Source: Bacillota bacterium (lineage in GTDB: Bacteria > Bacillota > Clostridia > Lachnospirales > Lachnospiraceae). Taken from it: a stretch of DNA of 22,618 nt. This document shows, piece after piece, positions 1 through 6,741 of the stretch; positions within the stretch are counted from its first letter, which is position 1; each line of letters starts with the position of its first letter. The notes under the pieces are model-generated. The model was given only the letters and a program-made list of their open reading frames with translations, made no database searches and was not told the DNA's origin. Both the position numbers and the translations under genes were made by a program. Location: positions 1 to 22,618 of the forward strand of contig JAEWIZ010000035.1 in assembly GCA_023386815.1 (NCBI GenBank). Direction: 5' to 3'.

Positions 1-67
1 CAATTCCATCAAGATACTCCTGTGATACTTTCGAACGAAACTCAGGAGTGTGTGGTGATTTGGGCAT
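1..67 (-). CDS. IS3-type transposase orfA, N-terminal fragment
   Basis: Read on the minus strand, an ATG at 67-65 opens a frame beginning MPKSPHTPEF and running off the left edge after 22 codons. A strong ribosome site (AGGAGGT, about 73-79) lies just upstream. The peptide resembles the N-terminus of IS3/IS150-type OrfA proteins, which carry a helix-turn-helix that binds the element ends and are joined to the OrfB integrase by frameshifting. Only the start is present, so whether the element is intact cannot be judged. The family call rests on recognising the N-terminal wording and is moderately sure. Confidence 0.6.
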   Translation of the reverse strand, partial: MPKSPHTPEFRSKVSQEYLDGI

Positions 68-122
68 AAAATACCTCCTAAGTAGATTTTGGTTATTTCC
101 CTTGTATACTTAAGAGGTATCA
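1..122 (-). mobile_element. Left-edge IS3-family element, upstream end
   Basis: The sequence upstream of the partial orfA, read on the minus strand from about position 122 (TGATACCTCTTAAGTATAC), starts with TG and precedes the transposase by about 55 nt, as expected for an IS3-type terminal inverted repeat and short leader. The partner end is outside the window, so the boundary is an estimate and no target duplication can be checked. Confidence 0.4.
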
Positions 123-189
123 TATCAATTACAGTGGTTGGCTTCGGTTTAATTTTCGAACCTAAAGGAAATGGCATATGGTAGGTGTG

Positions 190-738
190 TCATGATTTCT
201 TACCAATAGTTTTTAATTTTGCTTGAAGATTTGCAGTATTTTTAACTTTGTTTATCGTTGTACAACCATGAATAATAATATTTCTTTTGTTTATAAGTCC
301 CATTGCTTTTAAAGATTTCCCAGTGCGTTTAATGTATCTTGAAAAAATAAAAGGGATAGGTACTCCATAGGTGCAAAGCATAATAACATTTCGTTTGCCA
401 AAACGTGGTTTATGATCTTTATCAGTTAAAGGGTAACACCTGTCTAGAAAGGTTTTTGTATATCCGTTAACTTGGTTAATATAAATTGGTGATGATATTA
501 TTACAGTATTAGCAGTTTTAATCTGTTCAAAAATTTCGGTGAAATCATCTTTTATAACGCATACTCCACCATTTTCTATGCACTTTCTACAACCTAAACA
601 GTTTTTTATATTGAGTTTGCAAAGCTCATATTTTATAAACTCTGATCCGTTTTCTTTTGCACCTTCAAGTACACTATTAAGGGCAAAGGCGCCATTGCCA
701 TTAATGTGTGGACTTCCTAAAATAGCTACAATTTTCAA
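190..738 (-). CDS. Iron-sulfur flavoprotein / NADPH-dependent FMN reductase family
   Basis: The product is 182 aa with a flavodoxin-like fold. It opens with a beta strand and phosphate-binding loop (KIVAILGSPHINGNG, residues 2-16) that holds FMN phosphate. A compact cysteine cluster follows (C47, C50, C53, C60; CxxCxxCx6C), the signature of archaeal/clostridial iron-sulfur flavoproteins that bind a 4Fe-4S cluster. SSPIYINQVNGYTKTFLDR (from about residue 82) is the second flavin-contact block. The start is TTG at 738-736, with AAGGAG eight bases upstream. It lies 74 bp downstream of the glycosyltransferase on the same strand, with no terminator seen between them, so the two are probably co-transcribed. 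Likely role: cytoplasmic electron transfer or reduction of quinones, oxygen species or xenobiotics. The physiological substrate is unknown. Confidence 0.85.
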   Translation of the reverse strand: MKIVAILGSPHINGNGAFALNSVLEGAKENGSEFIKYELCKLNIKNCLGCRKCIENGGVCVIKDDFTEIFEQIKTANTVIISSPIYINQVNGYTKTFLDRCYPLTDKDHKPRFGKRNVIMLCTYGVPIPFIFSRYIKRTGKSLKAMGLINKRNIIIHGCTTINKVKNTANLQAKLKTIGKKS

Positions 739-812
739 TCGCTTTTCTCCTTGCTTTTATGTTTTTTATACCTATTTCAATGCTTATAGCGGCAGTTCTC
801 ATTTTTTCCATG

Positions 813-2045
813 TTATTTTATCAGCCCTATAATTACATTTGCACAATCCTTTGCGCCATTTTCTTTAGCGATATTTGCACCTAAATCTTTTGCATTTTGA
901 ACAATGCTATCAGATAATGCGTATTCTATTGCCTGTGAAAGATTTTCGGCAGATAGCTGTTTTTTGTAGATAGGTTTTGCACCCACCTGAAGATCATAGC
1001 TTCTGTGTGCCCATGCAAATTGATCGTTGGAAAAAGGAATAATAATTGACGGTACTCCTGCAGCAAAACCTGCGGCTGTTGTACCTGCACCGCCATGATG
1101 ACATACTGCCAAGCATTTTTGAAAAAGCCATGTGTGAGGAACACTATCTATTGCAAATATATTTTCTATTAAGCTGCCAACTTCACCCATACCGCACAAA
1201 ATTCCTCGTTTACCTGTTTTTATGAGTGATTCTTTCACACAAGAAATAAGCACATCTTTGTCTTTAGCATTAAAAACTGAGCCAAAGCCAAAGTATATTG
1301 GTTTTTCGCCTTTTGCTAAAAAGTCTGAAAGTTCTTTCGGCGGAGTAAAATCTTCATTTTCACTTGTAAACCAATACCCGAACTGATAAGCATTTTTGTT
1401 CCAGTCTTTTGGTCGTGAAAACACATTATTTGAGCAAGAGGTAATAGACGGATGTTTCTCATCTATACGCTCAAAGGGGCAAGTAAAATTATCGGGAAGT
1501 TTACCGAATCTTTCTTTCCAATAAAGCATAACTCCAGTCTTTGATGCCATCCAAAGCATACCTTGCAACATTTTATAAGATAACGAAAGAGTCATTTTTG
1601 TTTTTCCATAAGCAATAACCGATGCTACTTCAGCAGTTTTTAGCATAGGAAAAGGCGACGCCAAAACCGAAGGTATCCCCATCTGCTCTGCTGCAAAATA
1701 TCCTATGGTACATCCGGGGTGATAGACTATAACATCGCTACTTACACACGCCTCATACAATTCATCAACCATCATCCGGGAATACTTTTTCATTTTATTA
1801 AATGTAAAAAGCATTTTAAGTGGATGTGTTGAACTTCCGGCGGCTTCCAAAAGTTTTGGGTCTATATCAACAGATTTATAATCAGCTGTTAGCGGAAAAT
1901 GCTCTATACCATAGCTTTTTATAAAATCTCCAAAACTTTGTCCTGCGGCAATTTTTACATCTTGCCCTTGTTTTTTTAGTTCCACAGCAAGAGCTATATA
2001 AGGCTGAATATCTCCACGGGAACCACTGCATAAAATTGTAATCAT
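813..2045 (-). CDS. GT1 (MGT/sterol-glucosyltransferase-like) glycosyltransferase
   Basis: This 410-aa protein has the two-Rossmann GT-B layout. The N-terminal motif SGSRGDIQPYIAL (residues 7-19) is typical of the UGT80/sterol-glucosyltransferase and macrolide-glycosyltransferase branch. The C-terminal nucleotide-sugar pocket shows GFGS (253-256), HTW (about 304-306) and HHGGAGTT (316-323) followed by GVPSIIIPFSNDQ, where the UDP-sugar diphosphate and ribose bind. The start was placed at ATG 2045 because AAGGAGATAGCT lies directly upstream; an upstream in-frame extension lacks this. Such enzymes glycosylate lipids, sterol-like molecules or antibiotics and often confer self-protection or resistance. 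It is divergent from a TetR gene and shares a compact promoter region with it, suggesting induction by a small molecule. The acceptor is not predictable from sequence. Confidence 0.88.
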   Translation of the reverse strand: MITILCSGSRGDIQPYIALAVELKKQGQDVKIAAGQSFGDFIKSYGIEHFPLTADYKSVDIDPKLLEAAGSSTHPLKMLFTFNKMKKYSRMMVDELYEACVSSDVIVYHPGCTIGYFAAEQMGIPSVLASPFPMLKTAEVASVIAYGKTKMTLSLSYKMLQGMLWMASKTGVMLYWKERFGKLPDNFTCPFERIDEKHPSITSCSNNVFSRPKDWNKNAYQFGYWFTSENEDFTPPKELSDFLAKGEKPIYFGFGSVFNAKDKDVLISCVKESLIKTGKRGILCGMGEVGSLIENIFAIDSVPHTWLFQKCLAVCHHGGAGTTAAGFAAGVPSIIIPFSNDQFAWAHRSYDLQVGAKPIYKKQLSAENLSQAIEYALSDSIVQNAKDLGANIAKENGAKDCANVIIGLIK

Positions 2046-2063
2046 AGCTATCTCCTTATTTGT

Positions 2064-2092
2064 TTGACAAATCCAACACCGTGTCGTATGAT
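2064..2092 (+). promoter_or_regulatory. Sigma-A promoter for the TetR gene
   Basis: TTGACA at 2064-2069, a 17-nt spacer and TATGAT at 2087-2092. The spacer holds an odd palindrome, ACAC-C-GTGT (2076-2084), a plausible repressor site. Transcription would start near 2099, about 66 nt before the tetR ATG. Confidence 0.65.
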
Positions 2093-2121
2093 AGTATATC
2101 TTATGATTAACTAACATTCAA
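2093..2121 (-). promoter_or_regulatory. Divergent promoter for glycosyltransferase-flavoprotein operon
   Basis: On the minus strand TTGAAT (2121-2116), a 17-nt spacer and TATACT (2098-2093). Its -10 abuts the -10 of the opposing tetR promoter, so one bound repressor could block both. A second dyad, CCGACA (2122-2127) with TGTCGG (2141-2146), lies just upstream of its -35. Confidence 0.6.
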
Positions 2122-2165
2122 CCGACAATGGAATCCAATCTGTCGGATTTTCAAAAGGAGAATTT

Positions 2166-2738
2166 ATGGCAAAGTACAAAGAAATAACAGCACAGACAAG
2201 ACAAAATATTATTGATGCCTTTTGGGAAATTTACTGTGAAAAGCGAATAGAAAAAATAACCGTGCGAGAAATTACAACTAAGGCCGGATATAATAGAAGT
2301 ACTTTTTATGAATATTTTATCGATGTTTATGATGTGCTTGATAAAATTGAGCAGTCTCTTTTACCAGACCTTGAAGATATGCCTCCACTTTTGCCAGCAA
2401 TGGGCAAAGAGCCTTTACCTATAGATTCATTCATAAAGTTGTATTCGAGTAGCAGTAAATATTACACTGTTCTTTTGGGAGACAACGGAGACCCGGCATT
2501 TGCTGGTAAAATTAAAAATGGCATAAAGGCAAAACTTATGTCGCAGATCGCTGATAGCAATCAAGATAATTTGGAGATTGATTATGCTCTTGAATATATG
2601 TTATCTGCTATGATTGGTATTTTAACTTATTGGTTTAAGAATGGCGAAAACTTAGCAAAAGAAGATTTAGTGCGTTTGATGTATGAACTTATGGGTAGCG
2701 AGGGCTTGCATAAATTGGCAAGAAAATTGAAAATGTAA
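2166..2738 (+). CDS. TetR/AcrR family transcriptional regulator
   Basis: The product is 190 aa. Residues 8-55 form the TetR helix-turn-helix: TRQNIIDAFWEIY, then KITVREITTKAGYNRSTFYEYF, where the NRSTFYEYF recognition helix contacts DNA. The rest is a helical ligand-binding and dimerisation domain of normal length that is not diagnostic of a ligand. Start: ATG after AAAAGGAGAATTT. It is divergent from the glycosyltransferase operon with overlapping promoters, so the simplest model is autoregulation plus repression of that operon until a toxic ligand, possibly the glycosylation acceptor, binds. Confidence 0.9.
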   Translation: MAKYKEITAQTRQNIIDAFWEIYCEKRIEKITVREITTKAGYNRSTFYEYFIDVYDVLDKIEQSLLPDLEDMPPLLPAMGKEPLPIDSFIKLYSSSSKYYTVLLGDNGDPAFAGKIKNGIKAKLMSQIADSNQDNLEIDYALEYMLSAMIGILTYWFKNGENLAKEDLVRLMYELMGSEGLHKLARKLKM

Positions 2739-2780
2739 TTAGTTGTATCGGGTTATATGTAAAATCTCCGTAACTTAAAA

Positions 2781-2816
2781 CACAAAACAGCAGTTGTATT
2801 TTTCTGCTGTTTTGTG
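2781..2816 (+). terminator. 13-bp perfect hairpin after tetR, possible terminator
   Basis: CACAAAACAGCAG (2781-2793) and CTGCTGTTTTGTG (2804-2816) pair perfectly around a 10-nt loop. There is no clean U-tract straight after it on the plus strand, but the region is T-rich. It lies in the gap between tetR and the convergent VOC gene and may act in either direction. Confidence 0.55.
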
Positions 2817-2898
2817 ACTCTGTTTATTTAATTTTTCAATTTAGATATGAAAGATGTCATCAAAAATACAAGTAGGATTGTTGCTGTACATTCCACCT

Positions 2899-3327
2899 TT
2901 AGAAAGCCTGCTCGCTTTCATGAGTAAATTGCCAATTGATACCAAACACATCGGTGATAGAACCGTAACAATCGCTCCAAAATGTCGCTTGAAGTTCCAT
3001 AACTACTTGTCCACCCTTGTCTCTCATATGATTAAAGATGCGAGTAATTTCCTCCAGGTTCTTTGTGCTATAGGCCAGACTAAAATTGTCCCCTTGAGTA
3101 ATTGGCATTCCCGGAGGGCAATCTGAGAACATAACATCATGTCCTTCAATACTTAAGAAAGTATGCATAACATGATTTTTTTGTTCCTCGGACATAGGAA
3201 AGTCTGAATCATTATGGAATTGCCCAAAGGTCATAATATTTGGTTTTTGGCAACCGAAAACCTCTGAATAATATTCTACTGCTTGACGACAGTTACCATT
3301 GAATCTGATGTACGTATTTAATGACAT
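2899..3327 (-). CDS. PhnB-like VOC (glyoxalase/bleomycin resistance fold) protein
   Basis: This 142-aa protein belongs to the PhnB/'3-demethylubiquinone methyltransferase-like' branch of the VOC superfamily. N-terminal signs are YIRFNGNCRQAVEYYSEVFG (residues 6-25). The C-terminal hallmark is ATFWSDCYGSITDVFGINWQF (about 114-134), in the position of the family's FWGdryG.vtDPfGh.W motif. VOC proteins fold as paired beta-alpha-beta-beta-beta units and bind metals or small hydrophobic ligands; PhnB members mostly have no known reaction. The start was set at ATG 3327, preceded by AGGAGTGTTTTCA. It is divergent from the WYL regulator, which probably controls it. Confidence 0.87.
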   Translation of the reverse strand: MSLNTYIRFNGNCRQAVEYYSEVFGCQKPNIMTFGQFHNDSDFPMSEEQKNHVMHTFLSIEGHDVMFSDCPPGMPITQGDNFSLAYSTKNLEEITRIFNHMRDKGGQVVMELQATFWSDCYGSITDVFGINWQFTHESEQAF

Positions 3328-3375
3328 TGAAAACACTCCTTTTATTTGTGATAGTATCAGTATAACCCACGAACG

Positions 3376-3404
3376 TTGACAACAGTATGTCATCATTATA
3401 TAAT
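3376..3404 (+). promoter_or_regulatory. Perfect-consensus promoter with dyad operator for the WYL gene
   Basis: TTGACA (3376-3381), exactly 17 nt, then TATAAT (3399-3404): a full sigma-A consensus. TGACA (3377-3381) and TGTCA (3388-3392) form an inverted repeat over the -35 and spacer. The site lies between the divergent VOC and WYL genes, so it probably serves as an autoregulatory operator. Confidence 0.72.
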
Positions 3405-3438
3405 TAGATCAAAAATTTTAATTAAGGACTGATATGAC

Positions 3439-4380
3439 GTGAAAATGAACCGGCTTGTCTCCATCATCATGCTGCTTCTGGAGCGCAAAACTATAAGCGC
3501 CACTGAGCTTGCGCGGACATTCGAGGTATCCAAACGTACAATATACCGTGACATCGAAATTATAAATGAAGCAGGGATACCCATTGTCACCTATCCTGGT
3601 ATTAATGGCGGTATTGGTATTATGGAGGCGTTTAAGGTAGATAAGCGCTTGTTTTCTGAGACAGACTTGACAACGCTTTTAATTGGACTTTCCGGTGTGC
3701 ATTCCGCACTTGGTAGCAAAGAAACAAAGCAGGCGTTGAGCAAACTAAAAGCGATTATTCCCAAAGAGAAACAGAGTGAAATTGATGAACTCACAAGCCG
3801 AATCAGCATTGATCTTAGCCCTTGGCAAAAGGACATGATGCGGGAGGAATATCTACAAACCATCAATTCAGCCATTGTGGAACGTAAAATTTTGTGTTTT
3901 GATTATTCTGACAGTAAGGGTGATATTTCATTTCGGGAAGTTGAGCCGTACCGCCTGTTGCATAAAAGTAATAGCTGGTATCTGCAAGGCTTCTGCCTAT
4001 TACGTCAGGAAATGCGAACATTTCGGTTCTCTCGTATACGAAAGCTAGTAATTACAGAGCGTAGCTTTATATCGAGGGATATTGATTTTTCCACATTAAG
4101 CCGAGAAGTTAATAAAGATCTGCAACTGATTATGGTTAAAATCAGGTTTGATGACACCTTGAAGGGACAGATATTCAGTTATTTCAATGATATTGACATG
4201 TGGTCTGAGGATGGTAAAAACATAGCGGAAATTCCTGTATTAGATGGAGATATTGGTATACGATTCTTACTGTCCCTTGGAGAATCATGCGAATGCCTTG
4301 AGCCTCAATTTATAAGAGAACAGCTCATACAAAAGGCTGAGGCGGTGCTTGCGGTTTATAATAAGAACTTGAAATATTAA
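3439..4380 (+). CDS. WYL-domain, HTH_11 (YafY-like) transcriptional regulator
   Basis: The product is 313 aa. Residues 4-60 are a winged helix-turn-helix (RLVSIIMLLLERKTISATELARTFEVSKRTIYRDIEIINEAG) with the RTIYRDI recognition helix typical of YafY/DeoR-like regulators. The middle-to-C-terminal part carries a WYL ligand-binding domain: VEPYRLLHKSNSWYLQGFCLLRQEMRTFRFSRI (about 167-200), with the Trp-Tyr-Leu triad at NSWYL. A WCX-like tail follows. WYL domains sense nucleic acids or small ligands. The start is GTG at 3439, favoured over ATG 3445 because AAGGA sits 10 nt before the GTG. The gene is divergent from the VOC protein and followed at 39 bp by the RCC1 gene, which it may also influence. 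Confidence 0.9.
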   Translation: MKMNRLVSIIMLLLERKTISATELARTFEVSKRTIYRDIEIINEAGIPIVTYPGINGGIGIMEAFKVDKRLFSETDLTTLLIGLSGVHSALGSKETKQALSKLKAIIPKEKQSEIDELTSRISIDLSPWQKDMMREEYLQTINSAIVERKILCFDYSDSKGDISFREVEPYRLLHKSNSWYLQGFCLLRQEMRTFRFSRIRKLVITERSFISRDIDFSTLSREVNKDLQLIMVKIRFDDTLKGQIFSYFNDIDMWSEDGKNIAEIPVLDGDIGIRFLLSLGESCECLEPQFIREQLIQKAEAVLAVYNKNLKY

Positions 4381-4419
4381 CTGGTGCCGTGATTTTATGG
4401 ATAATATTGGGGGATTGAT

Positions 4420-5331
4420 ATGAATAAAGATATCGTATACGACAGACAAAGAACTGAAATTATCTGTAGACCGGACGAAGCCTTTCATAAAAAGGACAGT
4501 AAACGAAGCCCTAATCTTCAAGATACAATCGCAGCAGCTCGTCGTCATACCGTTCTACTTAAATCTGACGGAACAGTAACAGCAGTTGGTGATAATAGAA
4601 ACGGCCAATGTGATGTAAGTGTATGGAGTAATATTGTGGCGGTTGCAGCAGGTAATGTTCATATGGCTACGAATACGGGCAGTGCTCATACCATTGGACT
4701 TCAATCGGATGGTAGAGTGGTGGCTGTGGGTTGGAACCAGCAGGGGCAATGCAATGTGAAGGATTGGGAAGATATTGTGGCGGTTGCGGCTGGTTGGCGT
4801 CGTACGATTGGCCTTAAATCGGATGGAACGGTGGTGGCTGTGGGACGAAATAAGGAAGACCAATGCAATGTAGGTGATTGGCATGATATTGTAGCGGTAG
4901 CTGCAGGTGATTGGCATACCATAGGTCTTAAATCAGACGGCACTGTGGTTGCTGTTGGTAATAACAGGTATGGACAATGTAATGTAAGCAGCTGGAACAA
5001 TATTGTTGCAATTGGAGCGGGTTACCTTCATTCCGTGGGGCTTAAATTAGATGGTACTGTTGTAGCAGTAGGCCAGAATAATGAGAACCAATGCAAGGTA
5101 AGTAGCTGGCATGATATCGTAGCCATAGGGGTAGGTAGTTATCATAATGTTGGTCTTAAATCGGATGGTACGGTTATTTCAGTAGGTTGGAATGAATATG
5201 GACAATGTAATGTAAGGGAATGGAATGATATAGCAGCGGTAGCAGCAGGTTGCGCACATACGATCGGACTGAGAATGGACGGCACGGTGGTTGCAGTAGG
5301 GGATAATGAATACGGTCAATGTGAGGTTTGA
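4420..5331 (+). CDS. RCC1-repeat seven-bladed propeller protein
   Basis: The product is 303 aa with no signal peptide or membrane segment, so it is probably cytoplasmic. After about 33 N-terminal residues the protein is almost wholly RCC1-type repeats of 38 residues, of the form TVVAVG.N..GQCNV..W.DIVAVAAG..HTIGLKSDG. Seven copies of the first half are visible, each with a QC pair; the cysteines are 64, 111, 149, 187, 225, 263 and 301, spaced 38 apart except for a 9-residue insertion in the first repeat (about 79-87). The protein begins with the second half of a repeat (IAAARRHTVLLKSDG) and ends with a first half (TVVAVGDNEYGQCEV), so the ends would combine into one closed blade. RCC1 propellers are usually protein-interaction platforms; no catalytic role is implied. 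A GGGGGAT ribosome site precedes the ATG. Partner unknown. Confidence 0.88.
   Translation: MNKDIVYDRQRTEIICRPDEAFHKKDSKRSPNLQDTIAAARRHTVLLKSDGTVTAVGDNRNGQCDVSVWSNIVAVAAGNVHMATNTGSAHTIGLQSDGRVVAVGWNQQGQCNVKDWEDIVAVAAGWRRTIGLKSDGTVVAVGRNKEDQCNVGDWHDIVAVAAGDWHTIGLKSDGTVVAVGNNRYGQCNVSSWNNIVAIGAGYLHSVGLKLDGTVVAVGQNNENQCKVSSWHDIVAIGVGSYHNVGLKSDGTVISVGWNEYGQCNVREWNDIAAVAAGCAHTIGLRMDGTVVAVGDNEYGQCEV
4567..5328 (+). repeat. Tandem 114-bp coding repeats (RCC1 blades)
   Basis: Seven half-to-full repeat units of 38 codons (114 bp; the first unit is 27 bp longer). Third-position divergence is clear, so this is an old duplication series and not a recent expansion. Confidence 0.8.
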
Positions 5332-5367
5332 TAAATTCTAACGAAAGCGAAGAAAGAGAGGCTACAC

Positions 5368-6282
5368 ATGCAGATAGAAAAATTGCGATATGAGGATAAA
5401 GAAGATTTTATAGCGTTTTGCTTGAAACATAAAAATAAGGTGGACGAATCATTTTTACATGAGGAAGAGTTGGATAATTTTATTCCAGGTGAGGAGAACC
5501 CCACATTTATTATGAAAAAAGACGGTAGCATAATAGCGGCAGTCTCTCTTATCTTGGATGATTATCATAGAAGAGGAAGGTGTGGACGCTTTCGTATTTT
5601 TTATTCCGAGGATAATGATTCGAGGGTTTACATTGCCTTGTTTTCTGAAGTGATGAAACATAGCAGTGAAGTTGACAAGGTATTTTTATTTGTTCCGTTT
5701 ATAAACAAGGAGCTTTCAGATAATATAAAATGCCTTCAGTTTGAAATTGAGCGGTATGTATATCTTTTGATCAAGGAGATTACAAAACCGCAGGTTGTGA
5801 GTTTGCCGGAGCAATACTCAATCAGAGAATTTCAATCTGACCATGATGAAGAGGGTTGGTGCTATATAAGGAACACTGCTTTTTCGCAGTTAAGAGGGAA
5901 CTCTACGCCTATCACTCCAGACGTGGTACGTAAACAGGTGTCCAGCACAGAATATCTGGAGGGAGGCTTATTATTTCTAATGCATAATAATACTCCTATT
6001 GGAATTATTAGAGGTGCAAACGATGACTATGAAGGTGAGCAGGTTATGAATATTGGACCCTTAGCCATTCTTCCTTCATATCAAGGAAAGGGGTTGGGAA
6101 GGCAGCTATTAAGAGCCGCAATTAACTTTGCACAGAAACATAACTATAATAAGGTAATGCTTTGCGTAAATGCCGATAATGAACAGGCAAAAGAGCTTTA
6201 TTTAAAGGAAGGCTTTGTCCAGGTCGAGGGAGTAGTTGCATATGAATACCATGTACATAGCCAAGCAGAAGGCGGATTATAA
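5368..6282 (+). CDS. Tandem GNAT-fold N-acetyltransferase
   Basis: The product is 304 aa, twice a usual GNAT length. The C-terminal half (about 150-295) is a good GNAT domain: IREFQ at the first strand, the substrate-side strand MNIGPLAILPSYQGKGLGRQLL, with the acetyl-CoA pyrophosphate loop QGKGLG (239-244), then VNADNEQAKELYLKEGFVQV, the usual C-terminal motif. The N-terminal half (1-145) has the same strand/helix rhythm but lacks a clear CoA loop, as in mycothiol-synthase-like double GNATs where one domain is degenerate. It would transfer an acetyl group to a small amine or protein N-terminus; the substrate is not predictable. It follows the RCC1 gene by 36 bp on the same strand, so co-transcription is likely. 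Ribosome site AGAGAGG precedes the ATG. Confidence 0.86.
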   Translation: MQIEKLRYEDKEDFIAFCLKHKNKVDESFLHEEELDNFIPGEENPTFIMKKDGSIIAAVSLILDDYHRRGRCGRFRIFYSEDNDSRVYIALFSEVMKHSSEVDKVFLFVPFINKELSDNIKCLQFEIERYVYLLIKEITKPQVVSLPEQYSIREFQSDHDEEGWCYIRNTAFSQLRGNSTPITPDVVRKQVSSTEYLEGGLLFLMHNNTPIGIIRGANDDYEGEQVMNIGPLAILPSYQGKGLGRQLLRAAINFAQKHNYNKVMLCVNADNEQAKELYLKEGFVQVEGVVAYEYHVHSQAEGGL

Positions 6283-6472
6283 ACGATAATATAGGTAATT
6301 GAGAAACTCAAAAAACTATTACAAATATTCCCTGAATATGTGCTGGTTCCTGAACGAAATTTAGTCTTATACAGCATGGAGCAAAGGAATTTACACCAAT
6401 TGTATGGGAAATATAACAAATGATAGCCCTTCACAATTACCTAAAACTAATAAGGTTATCCAAGGAGATCGT

Positions 6473-6664
6473 ATGAACGGACAAAATAGATCCGATGTTA
6501 AAATTGGTGCAACAGTAAAGATTGTATTGAAAGCTGATCAAAAAACAGGTAAGCTGACAGAGGGTACCGTTAAAAAAATATTGACTAACAGTAGCTTTCA
6601 CCCTCATGGCATCAAAGTGATGTTAACGGATGGACAGGTAGGAAGAATTCAGGAATTGATTTAA
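6473..6664 (+). CDS. ywbE: YwbE-family small conserved protein
   Basis: The product is 63 aa. It matches the YwbE/DUF2196 family throughout: RSDVKIGATVKIVLKADQK (about 5-23), LTEGTVKKILTNSSFHPHGIKV (about 27-48) and the C-terminal TDGQVGRIQELI. The family is a small beta-rich, possibly OB/SH3-like protein of unknown function, found widely in Firmicutes and beyond. The start is ATG 6473 with AAGGAGATCGT; an upstream in-frame ATG at 6404 has no ribosome site and would add residues foreign to the family. It lies between the acetyltransferase and the aldo/keto reductase. Confidence 0.85.
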   Translation: MNGQNRSDVKIGATVKIVLKADQKTGKLTEGTVKKILTNSSFHPHGIKVMLTDGQVGRIQELI

Positions 6665-6677
6665 GTTCTAGTTGCAT

Positions 6678-6722
6678 TTGACAAAGGAAAAAGAATTACT
6701 AGATGGAATGTTGGATTCCATC
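6678..6722 (+). promoter_or_regulatory. Candidate promoter and dyad upstream of the aldo/keto reductase
   Basis: TTGACA at 6678-6683 with a weak -10 (TAGATG, 6700-6705) after 16 nt. An 8-bp perfect inverted repeat, GATGGAAT (6702-6709) and ATTCCATC (6715-6722), covers the presumed start site. It could be an operator or a leader hairpin; the -10 is poor, so this is tentative. Confidence 0.35.
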
Positions 6723-6741
6723 ATATTAAGGAGGAGTATAA

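Noticed and set aside
4555..5000. Antisense frames across the RCC1 repeats
   Set aside because: They are low-complexity mirror frames of the repeats with no ribosome site.
4567..5328. The regular repeat series as a CRISPR array or minisatellite
   Set aside because: The repeat is in frame, codes for RCC1 blades, and is not split into identical repeats with unique spacers.
6404..6472. Longer form of the YwbE-like protein starting at ATG 6404
   Set aside because: No ribosome site, and the extra residues do not look like the family, while AAGGAGATCGT precedes ATG 6473.
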